Assembly (NCBI GenBank): GCA_017529925.1 | Contig: JAFXMZ010000020.1 | Location: forward strand, 1 to 64,000 | Source: Clostridiales bacterium | Lineage (GTDB): Bacteria > Bacillota > Clostridia > Saccharofermentanales > Saccharofermentanaceae | Direction: 5' to 3' | Length of the DNA: 64,000 nt | Part shown: piece after piece, positions 35,074-42,554 of the stretch | How the letters are laid out: each line of letters begins with the position of its first letter | Position numbering within the stretch: the stretch's first letter is position 1 | Made by a program: the position numbers and the translations under genes | The notes under the pieces: model-generated | What the model was told of the DNA's origin: nothing | Database searches by the model: none | What the model saw: only the letters and a program-made list of their open reading frames with translations

Positions 35074-36084
35074 ATGAAGGTTATCCACTACAGACCTAAG
35101 AGAACGCTGAATATGGCAGTCACGGCACTCATGATCGCGACTGTTTTCGTTGTCGGCGTATGGGCTGCTCCCGATGCACTTGCAGTAGTCGAGATCCTCG
35201 AGTCAGGTTCTCCCGAAGCCGAAGAGGTTTATGTTCCCGCTGAAGATATCGCAGTTCCTGAGAATGGCGCATATGCTGATGATCTCATCGCAGTTCCAGC
35301 CTACGGATCTGATAAGGGCGATATCTACAGGGAGGCCGCCAGGGCAGAAGAGATCATCGGTGCCGCACAGGCGGCAGGTGATGAGATCGCAGAGGCCGGT
35401 GAGGCTGTTGCGGATAAGCTCGTTATAGACGGCGAAGATATCTCCGGCGACATCATCGATGAGGAAGCGCTTCCCGCTGAGGAGACCCCCGCTGAGGAGA
35501 CTTCCGCTGAGGAGACTTCCGCTCCCGCAGTTGAACCCGCAGCTGACGAAGAGCCTGCGAAGCCCTCGGATGAGCCTTCTGCTCCCGCTCCTGCACAGAC
35601 GACTTCAGCTCCTGCACAGACGACGGCTGAGCCCGTTACCGAAGCTACTCCGGAGCCCACACCTGAGCCTACTCCCGAACCCACACCCGAGCCCGTGAGC
35701 ATCGTCTATCCCCCCGAGGGAACTCCCGAGTATGAGCTTTTAGTCCTCGTCAATAATGCGAGAACGGCTGAAGGCCTCAAGCCCCTTTCCTGGGACAGCG
35801 GACTTCAGGGCGCTGCAGGCGTAAGAGCAAATGAGATCACGGTCGTATTCGATCACATAAGACCCGACGGAAGCGACTGCTTCAGCGTAAGCTCCCTTGT
35901 ATATGCAGAGAATATCGCGAGCGGCCAGGCATCCGCATCACAGGTCTTCAGCGACTGGATGAATTCCCCTTCGCACCGCGCGAACATCATGGATCCCGAA
36001 TATGAGACGATGGGCAGCGCAGTCCTCTGCAATAACGACGGCATCTACAATTACTACTGGGTACAGCTCTTCGGTTACAGATAA
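35074..36084 (+). CDS. Secreted CAP/SCP-domain protein with low-complexity linker
   Basis: 336 residues. The N-terminal signal or anchor helix spans about 13-35. A long acidic/Ala-rich spacer contains short tandem repeats: PAEETSAEETSA near 140, PAQTTSAPAQTT near 175 and a TPEPTPEPTPEPTPEP block near 195. The C-terminal CAP domain (about 215-336) has FDHIRPDG, YAENIASGQ and WMNSPSHRANIMDP, which carry the usual His and Glu cavity residues. CAP proteins of Clostridia are exported. The activity here is unknown. The Pro/Glu repeat is a cell-wall-spanning type linker. Confidence 0.9.
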   Translation: MKVIHYRPKRTLNMAVTALMIATVFVVGVWAAPDALAVVEILESGSPEAEEVYVPAEDIAVPENGAYADDLIAVPAYGSDKGDIYREAARAEEIIGAAQAAGDEIAEAGEAVADKLVIDGEDISGDIIDEEALPAEETPAEETSAEETSAPAVEPAADEEPAKPSDEPSAPAPAQTTSAPAQTTAEPVTEATPEPTPEPTPEPTPEPVSIVYPPEGTPEYELLVLVNNARTAEGLKPLSWDSGLQGAAGVRANEITVVFDHIRPDGSDCFSVSSLVYAENIASGQASASQVFSDWMNSPSHRANIMDPEYETMGSAVLCNNDGIYNYYWVQLFGYR

Positions 36085-36135
36085 GACATTACGATCCACC
36101 TTTTTCATATAATCCTTCAGTGAACGCCTCCGTGT

Positions 36136-36141
36136 TATAAT
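36136..36141 (+). promoter_or_regulatory. TATAAT 7 bases before the MATE start (leaderless promoter?)
   Basis: A perfect -10 hexamer ends 7 bases before the ATG at 36149, so transcription would begin at or next to the A of the ATG. No ribosome binding site is present. The -35 match is poor. Confidence 0.5.
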
Positions 36142-36148
36142 CAATGAC

Positions 36149-37537
36149 ATGAGAGGCGATTCATTTTCCGGAAAACTGGTGCGTCTTATACTTCCTATAA
36201 CGCTCCAGAATTTTATGTTTGCCCTGGTGCCCGTTTCGGACGCCGTAATGCTGGTTGCCCTCGATCAGGATGCGATGTCGGCAGTCTCTCTTGCCACGCA
36301 GGTAATGTTCGTATTCAACCTGTTCGTATTCGCTCTGCTGTCGGGGCTTTCGATGTTTGCGGCCCAGTACTGGGGCAAGGGTGACGTCAGGTCGATTGAG
36401 AAGCTCCTGGGCTACACTACGAGGCTCATGCTTCCTGTGCTGGCACTCTTTTTCTCGACCACTTTCTTCCTTCCCGGAAGCGTAATGAAAATATATACCG
36501 ACGATCCCGTGATAATAGCTCACGGTATTAAATACCTTCGCATAGTCAGTATCTCGTATGTCGTCGACGGTATAGGACAGCTCTATGCCACGGTCCTCAA
36601 GAATACGGACCACGTTAAGGAGAGCACGATCCTCAGTATATTGATGGTCTTCATGAATATCGGTCTCAATGCCGTCTTCATCTACGGACTTCTCGGGATG
36701 CCGAGGATGGGCGCCGCCGGAGCCGCTCTTGCGACGACGATAGCTATGTCTTTCGGCTTTGTCGCATTTACCGTCGCGATGATCCTCAGGTGTCCCGCGA
36801 AGATCAGGATCGGGGACATACTTGCATCTGATATATCCATGAGAAGAAGGTTTTCGAAGTATTCGACACCGTTCCTTATCAATCAGCTCTTCTGGGGCTT
36901 CGGCTTTACGATGATATCCGTCATCATGGGCCATCTGGGCGCCGATGCGGTCGCTGCAAATGCGATAGTTGCTGTAGTCAAGGACCTTGCATCGTGTTTC
37001 TGCTTTGCTCTGGGAAGCGGCGGCGCCATCATCGTCGGAAACGAGCTCGGAGCGGGCGAGCTCCGGAGGGGAAAGGAATACGGCGGCAAGATCGCGAAGC
37101 TCGCTATAATAAGCGGCATAATAATGGGCGCGCTCGTGGCGGCATCGACGCCACTTCTGGTGCCGAACCTGAACCTGACGTCCAAAGCTTCGGAATACCT
37201 TACGCAGATGATGCTTATGTGTGTCTACTATATCCTCGGAAGATCGATCAATGCGACGGTCATCGCGGGTATCTTTGCCGCAGGCGGCGACACGAGGTTC
37301 GGAATGATCTGCGATACTCTCACGATGTGGGCTTTCATAGTGCCCGTCGGAGCCCTGGCCGCCTTTTACTTTAAGCTTCCGGTGCTTGCCGTCTACTTCA
37401 TCCTGAACCTGGACGAGATGGTAAAGCTGCCGGCTGTATATATACACTATAAAAAATATAAGTGGGTCAGGAACATAGTGGAGACCGGTCCCGCAGGATA
37501 TGATGAGGAAGATCTTTCCTTCGCCGAGGAGATGTGA
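36149..37537 (+). CDS. MATE-family efflux transporter
   Basis: 462 residues with about 12 hydrophobic helices in two related halves. MATE features include PVSDAVMLVALDQDAMSAVSL at the start, GMPRMGAAGAALATTIA before the midpoint and GAEL-type ELGAGELRRGKEYG in the second half. It exports drugs or metabolites in exchange for Na+ or H+. No ribosome binding site is visible before the ATG, consistent with a leaderless transcript. Its stop is 2 bases before the trmL ATG. Confidence 0.9.
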   Translation: MRGDSFSGKLVRLILPITLQNFMFALVPVSDAVMLVALDQDAMSAVSLATQVMFVFNLFVFALLSGLSMFAAQYWGKGDVRSIEKLLGYTTRLMLPVLALFFSTTFFLPGSVMKIYTDDPVIIAHGIKYLRIVSISYVVDGIGQLYATVLKNTDHVKESTILSILMVFMNIGLNAVFIYGLLGMPRMGAAGAALATTIAMSFGFVAFTVAMILRCPAKIRIGDILASDISMRRRFSKYSTPFLINQLFWGFGFTMISVIMGHLGADAVAANAIVAVVKDLASCFCFALGSGGAIIVGNELGAGELRRGKEYGGKIAKLAIISGIIMGALVAASTPLLVPNLNLTSKASEYLTQMMLMCVYYILGRSINATVIAGIFAAGGDTRFGMICDTLTMWAFIVPVGALAAFYFKLPVLAVYFILNLDEMVKLPAVYIHYKKYKWVRNIVETGPAGYDEEDLSFAEEM

Positions 37538-37539
37538 GC

Positions 37540-38118
37540 ATGAAAAGAAGCCTAAACGTTGTACTGTATGAGCCGGAGATACCGCAGAATACGGGAAATA
37601 TCATGAGGACGTGCGTCGCGTTCGGGTGTGCGCTTCACCTCATAAAGCCGCTCGGGTTCGACATTGAGAACCCTAAATTCAGAAGATCAACGACCAATCA
37701 CATAACATGGGCCGACTATACTCTCTATGATTCCTATGAGGATTTCAGGAGCAGGAATGAAGGCGAGTATTTCTTTATGACCAGATACGGAAAAAAGCCG
37801 CCTTCGTCGATAGACTTTGCTCTCGCATCGCATCCGGCGGGAAGTGACACGGGAAGTGACGGTCAGCCGCCCGTGCCCCTGTATCTTATCTTCGGCAGGG
37901 AGAGCACAGGCATTCCTTATGATATCCTGAAGGACAACCTCGAAAGGTGTTTCAGGATACCGATGGCTCCCGAATGCAGGAGCCTCAACCTGTCGAATGC
38001 GGCTGCGATCGCGATCTACGAATGCGTAAGCCAGCTCGGATATCCTGACCTGTCGCTGACCGAAGTCCAGAAGGGCGAGGATTTCCTTGAGTCATACGAT
38101 GCGACGCTCGGAAGGTGA
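37540..38118 (+). CDS. trmL: tRNA (cytidine/uridine-34 2'-O)-methyltransferase TrmL
   Basis: About 192 residues of the SPOUT (SpoU) family. It starts RSLNVVLYEPEIPQNTGNIMRTC, the standard TrmL opening. The knotted SAM-binding end is LIFGRESTGIPYDIL with FRIPMAPECRSLNLSNAAAIAIYE. It methylates the wobble ribose of tRNA-Leu species. GAGGAG in the end of the MATE gene is best spaced for the ATG at 37540 rather than the overlapping GTG at 37534. Confidence 0.93.
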   Translation: MKRSLNVVLYEPEIPQNTGNIMRTCVAFGCALHLIKPLGFDIENPKFRRSTTNHITWADYTLYDSYEDFRSRNEGEYFFMTRYGKKPPSSIDFALASHPAGSDTGSDGQPPVPLYLIFGRESTGIPYDILKDNLERCFRIPMAPECRSLNLSNAAAIAIYECVSQLGYPDLSLTEVQKGEDFLESYDATLGR

Positions 38119-38210
38119 AGGCCGGACGGTGCGAATACCCGCTGTGGTATAATCGAGAAGGCTGTTCCTGAGAAAGGGCAGGCAAACATATAAAGAAGGA
38201 AGATCGGAAG

Positions 38211-39200
38211 ATGGGACTTTTCGGAAAGAAGAATAAGGATAATGAAGATATAGAGGCGGCTTCCCCCGAGCAGGATCTTGATGCGCTCGTAATGTCTGCG
38301 ATCGAGCAGGCCGACGAGGAAGAGGCGCAGCGCAAGGCTGACAGGAGGCAGGCGGAGATCGACAGGATCGCGAAGATGAATGAAGAGCGCGAGCGCGCCG
38401 AGGAGGCCCGGAAGGCCGCTGCCGAGAGGCTTAAGAACATTCCCAACGAGGGAAGGAGATTCTTTCTCATAGTCGAGACGAGCAATGCGGTCGCTTCGGG
38501 AGTCGAAGTGACGGGAAATCTTCACGGTGAGATGAAAAAGGGCGATCAGGTATTTGTCTACAGACCTGACGGCAAGTCGATAGAGGGAAAGGCCGGCACT
38601 ATTGCTTCGGCCGAGGACGGAAAGACCGCCGAGGGCGCCAAGAACGCAAGGGTCACGGTCTGCGTTGAGATCGACGGAAATGCGGTCAGTGCCGATCCGG
38701 CAGGATCACAGCCTCGCTTCTCTGTCATGAGCGGTGTTAAGGCAAACCAGGACGGAAAGGCAGGGCCTGTCGAGAATCCCTATCTGCTCGGCCTGTCGCT
38801 CGGATACAAGGATATGCACTCTGATAAGGACTACATGAAGATCCTCATGAACCTGATAGTACGTGCGAGATTTATCCTTCCCGTCCACGATATGGGCTCT
38901 GATGAAGCCGGCAAGAAGAAGCTCAGGCTCATCACGATAAATGACAAGATGGATCCTGACAAGCGCAATATGGCTGTCTTTACGGACTTTGCGGCACTGT
39001 CTGCATGGAAGAACGTATTTGACGATGAACACCGCCCTTCAGTAACGGTCATGTCTTTCAATGCGGTCGTTAAGCAGATCAGGAATGACGATATGGGCAT
39101 CGCGGTCAATCCCTTCGGACCGGTCGGCATACAGCTGCCCCCCAAGATGATCGCCCAGGTCACATCATCTGAGAGTTATAAACGTAATATAAAGAATTAA
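38211..39200 (+). CDS. Protein with EF-Tu domain-2-like fold and SseB domain
   Basis: 329 residues, soluble. Residues about 10-80 are a highly charged, probably coiled-coil stretch (EEEAQRKADRRQAEIDRIAKM). Residues about 84-165 have a translation-factor beta-barrel pattern (VASGVEVTGNLHGEMKKGDQVFVYR). Residues about 185-329 resemble SseB (RARFILPVH, MAVFTDFAALSAWKN and GIAVNPFGPVGIQLP). SseB-type domains are found in Firmicute proteins of unclear role. A TATAAT at 38151-38156 and AAGGAAG before the ATG support independent expression. The function is unknown. Confidence 0.75.
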   Translation: MGLFGKKNKDNEDIEAASPEQDLDALVMSAIEQADEEEAQRKADRRQAEIDRIAKMNEERERAEEARKAAAERLKNIPNEGRRFFLIVETSNAVASGVEVTGNLHGEMKKGDQVFVYRPDGKSIEGKAGTIASAEDGKTAEGAKNARVTVCVEIDGNAVSADPAGSQPRFSVMSGVKANQDGKAGPVENPYLLGLSLGYKDMHSDKDYMKILMNLIVRARFILPVHDMGSDEAGKKKLRLITINDKMDPDKRNMAVFTDFAALSAWKNVFDDEHRPSVTVMSFNAVVKQIRNDDMGIAVNPFGPVGIQLPPKMIAQVTSSESYKRNIKN

Positions 39201-39256
39201 GAGCCGGTCCTGAGAGACGGCCGTGTGTCTCTCATCTGAATATCGAATCTTGTTTA

Positions 39257-39375
39257 GAGTTGGATAAAAAGGTGTGTTTTCGAAGTGATTTGTACACGCT
39301 TTTATCCAACTTTTGCAATTATTGGATAAAAACGTGTATTTTCAGCCCCGATCATCCAACCTTTTATCCAACCCT
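39257..39375. repeat. Tandem duplicated hairpin array, 62-bp period
   Basis: Two copies of a hairpin unit 62 bp apart. The left arms begin at 39260 and 39322 and share TTGGATAAAAA plus GTGT and TTTTC with two differences in 23 bases. The right arms TTTTATCCAA lie at 300-309 and 362-371. Stems are 10-11 bp, and the loops have diverged. A partial extra copy (ATCCAAC) lies at 354-360. The surrounding 39201-39520 holds no gene. Confidence 0.8.
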
Positions 39376-39526
39376 CAAAGATATTTGACCAGATGCCTTC
39401 ATACCCCTTCCCGGCTCGAAAAGCTCCCCGCCCGCGATAACCGCTCCGAGGCTGATCGCAGGCGCATTCCGGGGTCTTCGGGACATGGCTTAACTACTGC
39501 ATTTCGGGGAAGTCTCACAATTGTAA

Positions 39527-39577
39527 CACAATATATAGTGTTTTGACGTTGACATGTCCACTAGATATAGATAGAAT
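39527..39577 (+). promoter_or_regulatory. NrdR box pair overlapping the nrdD promoter
   Basis: CACAATATATAGTG (39527-39540, within ACACAATATATAGTGTT) and CACTAGATATAGAT (39559-39572) are NrdR boxes exactly 32 bp apart. The promoter is TTGACA (549-554), 17 bp, TAGAAT (572-577). The second box fills the spacer and touches the -10. NrdR, a zinc-ribbon ATP-cone repressor, turns off ribonucleotide reductase genes when dATP is high. Confidence 0.9.
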
Positions 39578-39651
39578 GGGGTAGCTGTTAAAGAAACGAC
39601 ATTTTGTACATTATTTTTTACAATAATTGTCGAAAATGGCATTCACAACTC

Positions 39652-39670
39652 ATTGTAACATTGTTACAAT
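39652..39670. promoter_or_regulatory. Perfect 19-bp palindrome in the nrdD leader
   Basis: ATTGTAACATTGTTACAAT, arms 9-1-9 with no mismatch, lies 44 bases before the nrdD start and well downstream of the promoter. Its centre is the TAACATTGTTA core also found upstream of dnaN and gyrB. It could be an operator or an mRNA element. Confidence 0.7.
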
Positions 39671-39713
39671 AGACAGTAACTTTTTGGAACAACATAAGGA
39701 CAGGGTGCACAAA

Positions 39714-41897
39714 ATGAAGATCATCAAGAGAAACAAGCAGGAAGTCGAGTTTGATATCACGAAGATCGTAAATGCGGTCACGAAGGCCAACAATGCGGCT
39801 AAAGAAAGCGAGAGGATGACTCCCACACAGATCATGAGGATCGCCGATTCCGTCATGAAGCAGTGCGAGAAGGTCAGCCGTGCCCTTTCCGTCGAGGAGA
39901 TCCAGGACCTTGTCGAGAAGCAGATCATGGCTCACGGCGCCTATGAGGTTGCAAAGCTCTATATCACATACAGATATACGAGGAGCCTCATCCGTCAGTC
40001 CAACACGACTGATGCGAGCATCCTTACCCTTATCGAGTGCAATAATGAGGAACTCAAGCAGGAGAATTCCAATAAGAATCCTACCGTCAACAGCGTTCAG
40101 AGAGACTATATGGCAGGTGAGGTCAGCAAGGATATCACACAGAGGATCCTCCTTCCTGCAGATGTCGTAGAGGCTCATAACCAGGGTATCATCCACTTCC
40201 ATGACTCTGATTATTTTGCCCAGCATATGCATAACTGCGACCTCGTTAACCTCGAGGATATGCTCCAGAACGGTACTGTCATCTCCGGTACGATGATCGA
40301 GAAGCCGCACAGCTTCTCCACAGCCTGCAATATCGCTACACAGATCATCGCCCAGGTCGCTTCCAACCAGTACGGCGGCCAGTCCATCTCCCTTACTCAT
40401 CTTGCTCCTTTCGTTCAGGTGTCGAGAGATAAGATCAGAAAGATCGTCACGAAGGAGATGGAGGACATCGGAGCCCGGATCGACGAGGAGAAGCTCTCCG
40501 CACTTGTTGAGAAGAGGCTCAAGGAAGAGATCGAGAGAGGTGTCCAGACGATCCAGTATCAGGTCGTAACACTCCTTACTACTAACGGACAGGCTCCTTT
40601 CGTTACGGTATTCATGTACCTGAACGAGGCAAAGGACCCTCAGCTCAAGAGAGACCTTGCCATGATCATCGAGGAAGTCCTCAAGCAGCGCATCAAGGGC
40701 GTTAAGAATGAATCAGGTGTTTATGTCACACCTGCATTCCCCAAGCTCATCTATGTTCTCGAGGAAGACAATATCTATAAGGATTCGCCTTACTATTACC
40801 TCACTGAGCTTTCCGCGAAGTGTACGGCAAAGAGGATGGTTCCCGATTATATCTCCGAGAAGGTAATGCTCAAACTCAAGATCGACAAGAACGGAAACGG
40901 CAACTGCTATACATGTATGGGATGCCGCTCGTTCCTTACACCTTATGTCGATGAGAACGGACAGCCCAAGTATTACGGAAGGTTCAACCAGGGCGTCGTA
41001 ACGATCAACCTCGTTGACGTTGCCTGCACCGCATGCAGCGAGAGCAGGGATGAAGAGAAGTTCTGGAAGGTCCTCGATGAGAGGCTCGAGCTCTGTCACA
41101 AGGCACTCCGCTGCAGACATGACAGACTTGCAGGAACGCTTTCCGATGCGGCTCCTATCCTCTGGCAGCATGGTGCTCTTGCAAGACTTCAGAAGGGCGA
41201 GCCTATAACGAAGCTCCTCTACGGCGGATATTCCACACTTTCGCTCGGATATGCAGGACTCTGGGAATGCGTATATGAGGTCAAGGGCAAGAAGCTCACA
41301 GAGGCTGAGGGTGAGGAATTCGGTCTCAGGGTAATGCAGGCTCTGAATGATGCATGTGCAAAGTGGAAGAAGGAAGAGAATATCGACTATTCTATCTACG
41401 GCACACCTCTCGAGTCCACGACATATAAGTTCGCCAAGTCTCTCCAGAGAAGGTTCGGCATCATCCCGGGCGTTACGGATAAGAATTACATCACGAACAG
41501 CTATCATATCCACGTAACCGAGAAGATCGATGCATTTAAGAAGCTCTCACTTGAGTCCAAGTTCCAGAGACTCTCTCCCGGAGGAGCCATCAGCTATATC
41601 GAAGTTCCCGACATGCAGAATAATATCGATGCTGTCGTCGACGTTATGAGATATATCTATGACAACATCATGTATGCTGAGCTCAACACGAAGTCTGATT
41701 ACTGCCAGGTATGCGGTTTTGACGGAGAGATCAAGATCGAGGAGAGAGACCACAAGCTTACATGGGTATGCCCCCAGTGCGGAAATGATGATGAGAACAA
41801 GCTCAATGTCGCCAGAAGGACATGCGGCTATATCGGAACCCAGTTCTGGAATCAGGGACGTACACAGGAGATCAAGGAGCGCGTCCTCCATCTGTGA
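39714..41897 (+). CDS. nrdD: Anaerobic ribonucleoside-triphosphate reductase (class III)
   Basis: Reduces NTPs to dNTPs by a glycyl radical, only without oxygen. The 727 residues start with an ATP-cone allosteric domain (KIIKRNKQEVEFDITKIV). The active-site barrel has CNIATQIIAQVASNQYGGQS, and a C-terminal zinc site has CQVCGFDG and CPQCGND. The glycyl radical loop is RTCGYIGTQFWNQGR near the end. Longer in-frame starts run through the palindrome; the ATG at 39714 gives the usual N-terminus. It is expressed from the NrdR-box promoter. The activase nrdG follows after a terminator. Confidence 0.96.
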   Translation: MKIIKRNKQEVEFDITKIVNAVTKANNAAKESERMTPTQIMRIADSVMKQCEKVSRALSVEEIQDLVEKQIMAHGAYEVAKLYITYRYTRSLIRQSNTTDASILTLIECNNEELKQENSNKNPTVNSVQRDYMAGEVSKDITQRILLPADVVEAHNQGIIHFHDSDYFAQHMHNCDLVNLEDMLQNGTVISGTMIEKPHSFSTACNIATQIIAQVASNQYGGQSISLTHLAPFVQVSRDKIRKIVTKEMEDIGARIDEEKLSALVEKRLKEEIERGVQTIQYQVVTLLTTNGQAPFVTVFMYLNEAKDPQLKRDLAMIIEEVLKQRIKGVKNESGVYVTPAFPKLIYVLEEDNIYKDSPYYYLTELSAKCTAKRMVPDYISEKVMLKLKIDKNGNGNCYTCMGCRSFLTPYVDENGQPKYYGRFNQGVVTINLVDVACTACSESRDEEKFWKVLDERLELCHKALRCRHDRLAGTLSDAAPILWQHGALARLQKGEPITKLLYGGYSTLSLGYAGLWECVYEVKGKKLTEAEGEEFGLRVMQALNDACAKWKKEENIDYSIYGTPLESTTYKFAKSLQRRFGIIPGVTDKNYITNSYHIHVTEKIDAFKKLSLESKFQRLSPGGAISYIEVPDMQNNIDAVVDVMRYIYDNIMYAELNTKSDYCQVCGFDGEIKIEERDHKLTWVCPQCGNDDENKLNVARRTCGYIGTQFWNQGRTQEIKERVLHL

Positions 41898-41932
41898 TCT
41901 CCGGCCTTTCAGGCATAACAGTTAACTGAAAG

Positions 41933-41963
41933 AAGCGGTTATGCGGAAGTATAGCCGCTTTTC
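41933..41963 (+). terminator. Terminator after nrdD
   Basis: A 10-bp stem (AAGCGGTTAT with ATAGCCGCTT, one G-U), an 8-base loop, then TTC. The tail is short, so part of the transcripts may continue into nrdG. Confidence 0.75.
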
Positions 41964-41984
41964 AGTCACAACGAAAAGGAAGCA

Positions 41985-41998
41985 GGCCCCCGGGGGCC
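41985..41998. promoter_or_regulatory. GC palindrome abutting the nrdG ribosome binding site
   Basis: GGCCCCCGGGGGCC is a perfect 14-bp palindrome, directly followed by GGAGGAG (41999-42005), the nrdG ribosome binding site. It would form a short, very stable RNA hairpin beside that site. Confidence 0.6.
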
Positions 41999-42011
41999 GG
42001 AGGAGAAGAAT

Positions 42012-42542
42012 ATGTATTACGGTGCGATAAAAGACTGCGATATAGCAAACGGCATAGGTGTCAGGGTGACGCTGTTCGTGTCGGGCTGCACGAACAGATG
42101 CGAAGGGTGCTTTCAGCCCGAGACATGGAACTTCTGTTATGGCCAGCCCTTCACGGAGCAGACCGAGGAGCAGCTCCTTTCCATGCTGGAGCCGTCATAT
42201 ATAAGGGGACTGACAGTCCTCGGAGGAGAGCCTTTCGAGCCGGAGAATCAGCGGGAGATCGTTCCTTTCCTCCGTAAAGTGAAGGAGAAGTATCCCTCCA
42301 AGGACATCTGGGTATTCTCGGGATTCAGGCTCGATGACGAGATCAGAGTGCCCGGATCACACCCCAACTGCGAGGTCACAGAGGAATTCCTGAGCATGAT
42401 AGATGTCCTGGTCGACGGAAGGTTCGTGCTGGCAAAAAAAGATTTGAGATTAAGGTTTCGGGGATCGTCAAATCAGCGTATAATTAACATGAGAAAAACT
42501 ATGGAGAAAGGCGAGATTGTCCTCTGGGACGACGAACCGTAA
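42012..42542 (+). CDS. nrdG: Anaerobic RNR activating enzyme NrdG
   Basis: A 176-residue radical SAM enzyme that installs the glycyl radical on NrdD. The CxxxCxxC cluster motif is SGCTNRCEGCF at Cys26, Cys30 and Cys33. GGEPFEP is the SAM-binding block. GGAGGAG lies 6 bases before the ATG. It is separated from nrdD by a terminator and a GC palindrome rather than tightly coupled, allowing unequal expression of the two subunits. Confidence 0.96.
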   Translation: MYYGAIKDCDIANGIGVRVTLFVSGCTNRCEGCFQPETWNFCYGQPFTEQTEEQLLSMLEPSYIRGLTVLGGEPFEPENQREIVPFLRKVKEKYPSKDIWVFSGFRLDDEIRVPGSHPNCEVTEEFLSMIDVLVDGRFVLAKKDLRLRFRGSSNQRIINMRKTMEKGEIVLWDDEP

Positions 42543-42554
42543 ACAGGAACGCTG

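Noticed and set aside
35480..35700. Short tandem repeats resembling a CRISPR or satellite array
   Set aside because: They are in-frame codon repeats encoding the Pro/Glu/Thr linker of the CAP protein, not spaced repeats with unique spacers.
36161..37447. A 428-codon minus-strand frame
   Set aside because: Antisense to the MATE transporter; its product is highly charged and unlike any family I know.
39313..39546. A 77-codon ORF upstream of nrdD
   Set aside because: It runs through the duplicated hairpin array and the NrdR box, has no ribosome binding site, and its product has no protein-like pattern.
39624..39636. TTGTCGAAAA, a Spo0A-box-like sequence in the nrdD leader
   Set aside because: A single short match downstream of the promoter, with no sporulation gene in the window, is not enough to call Spo0A control.
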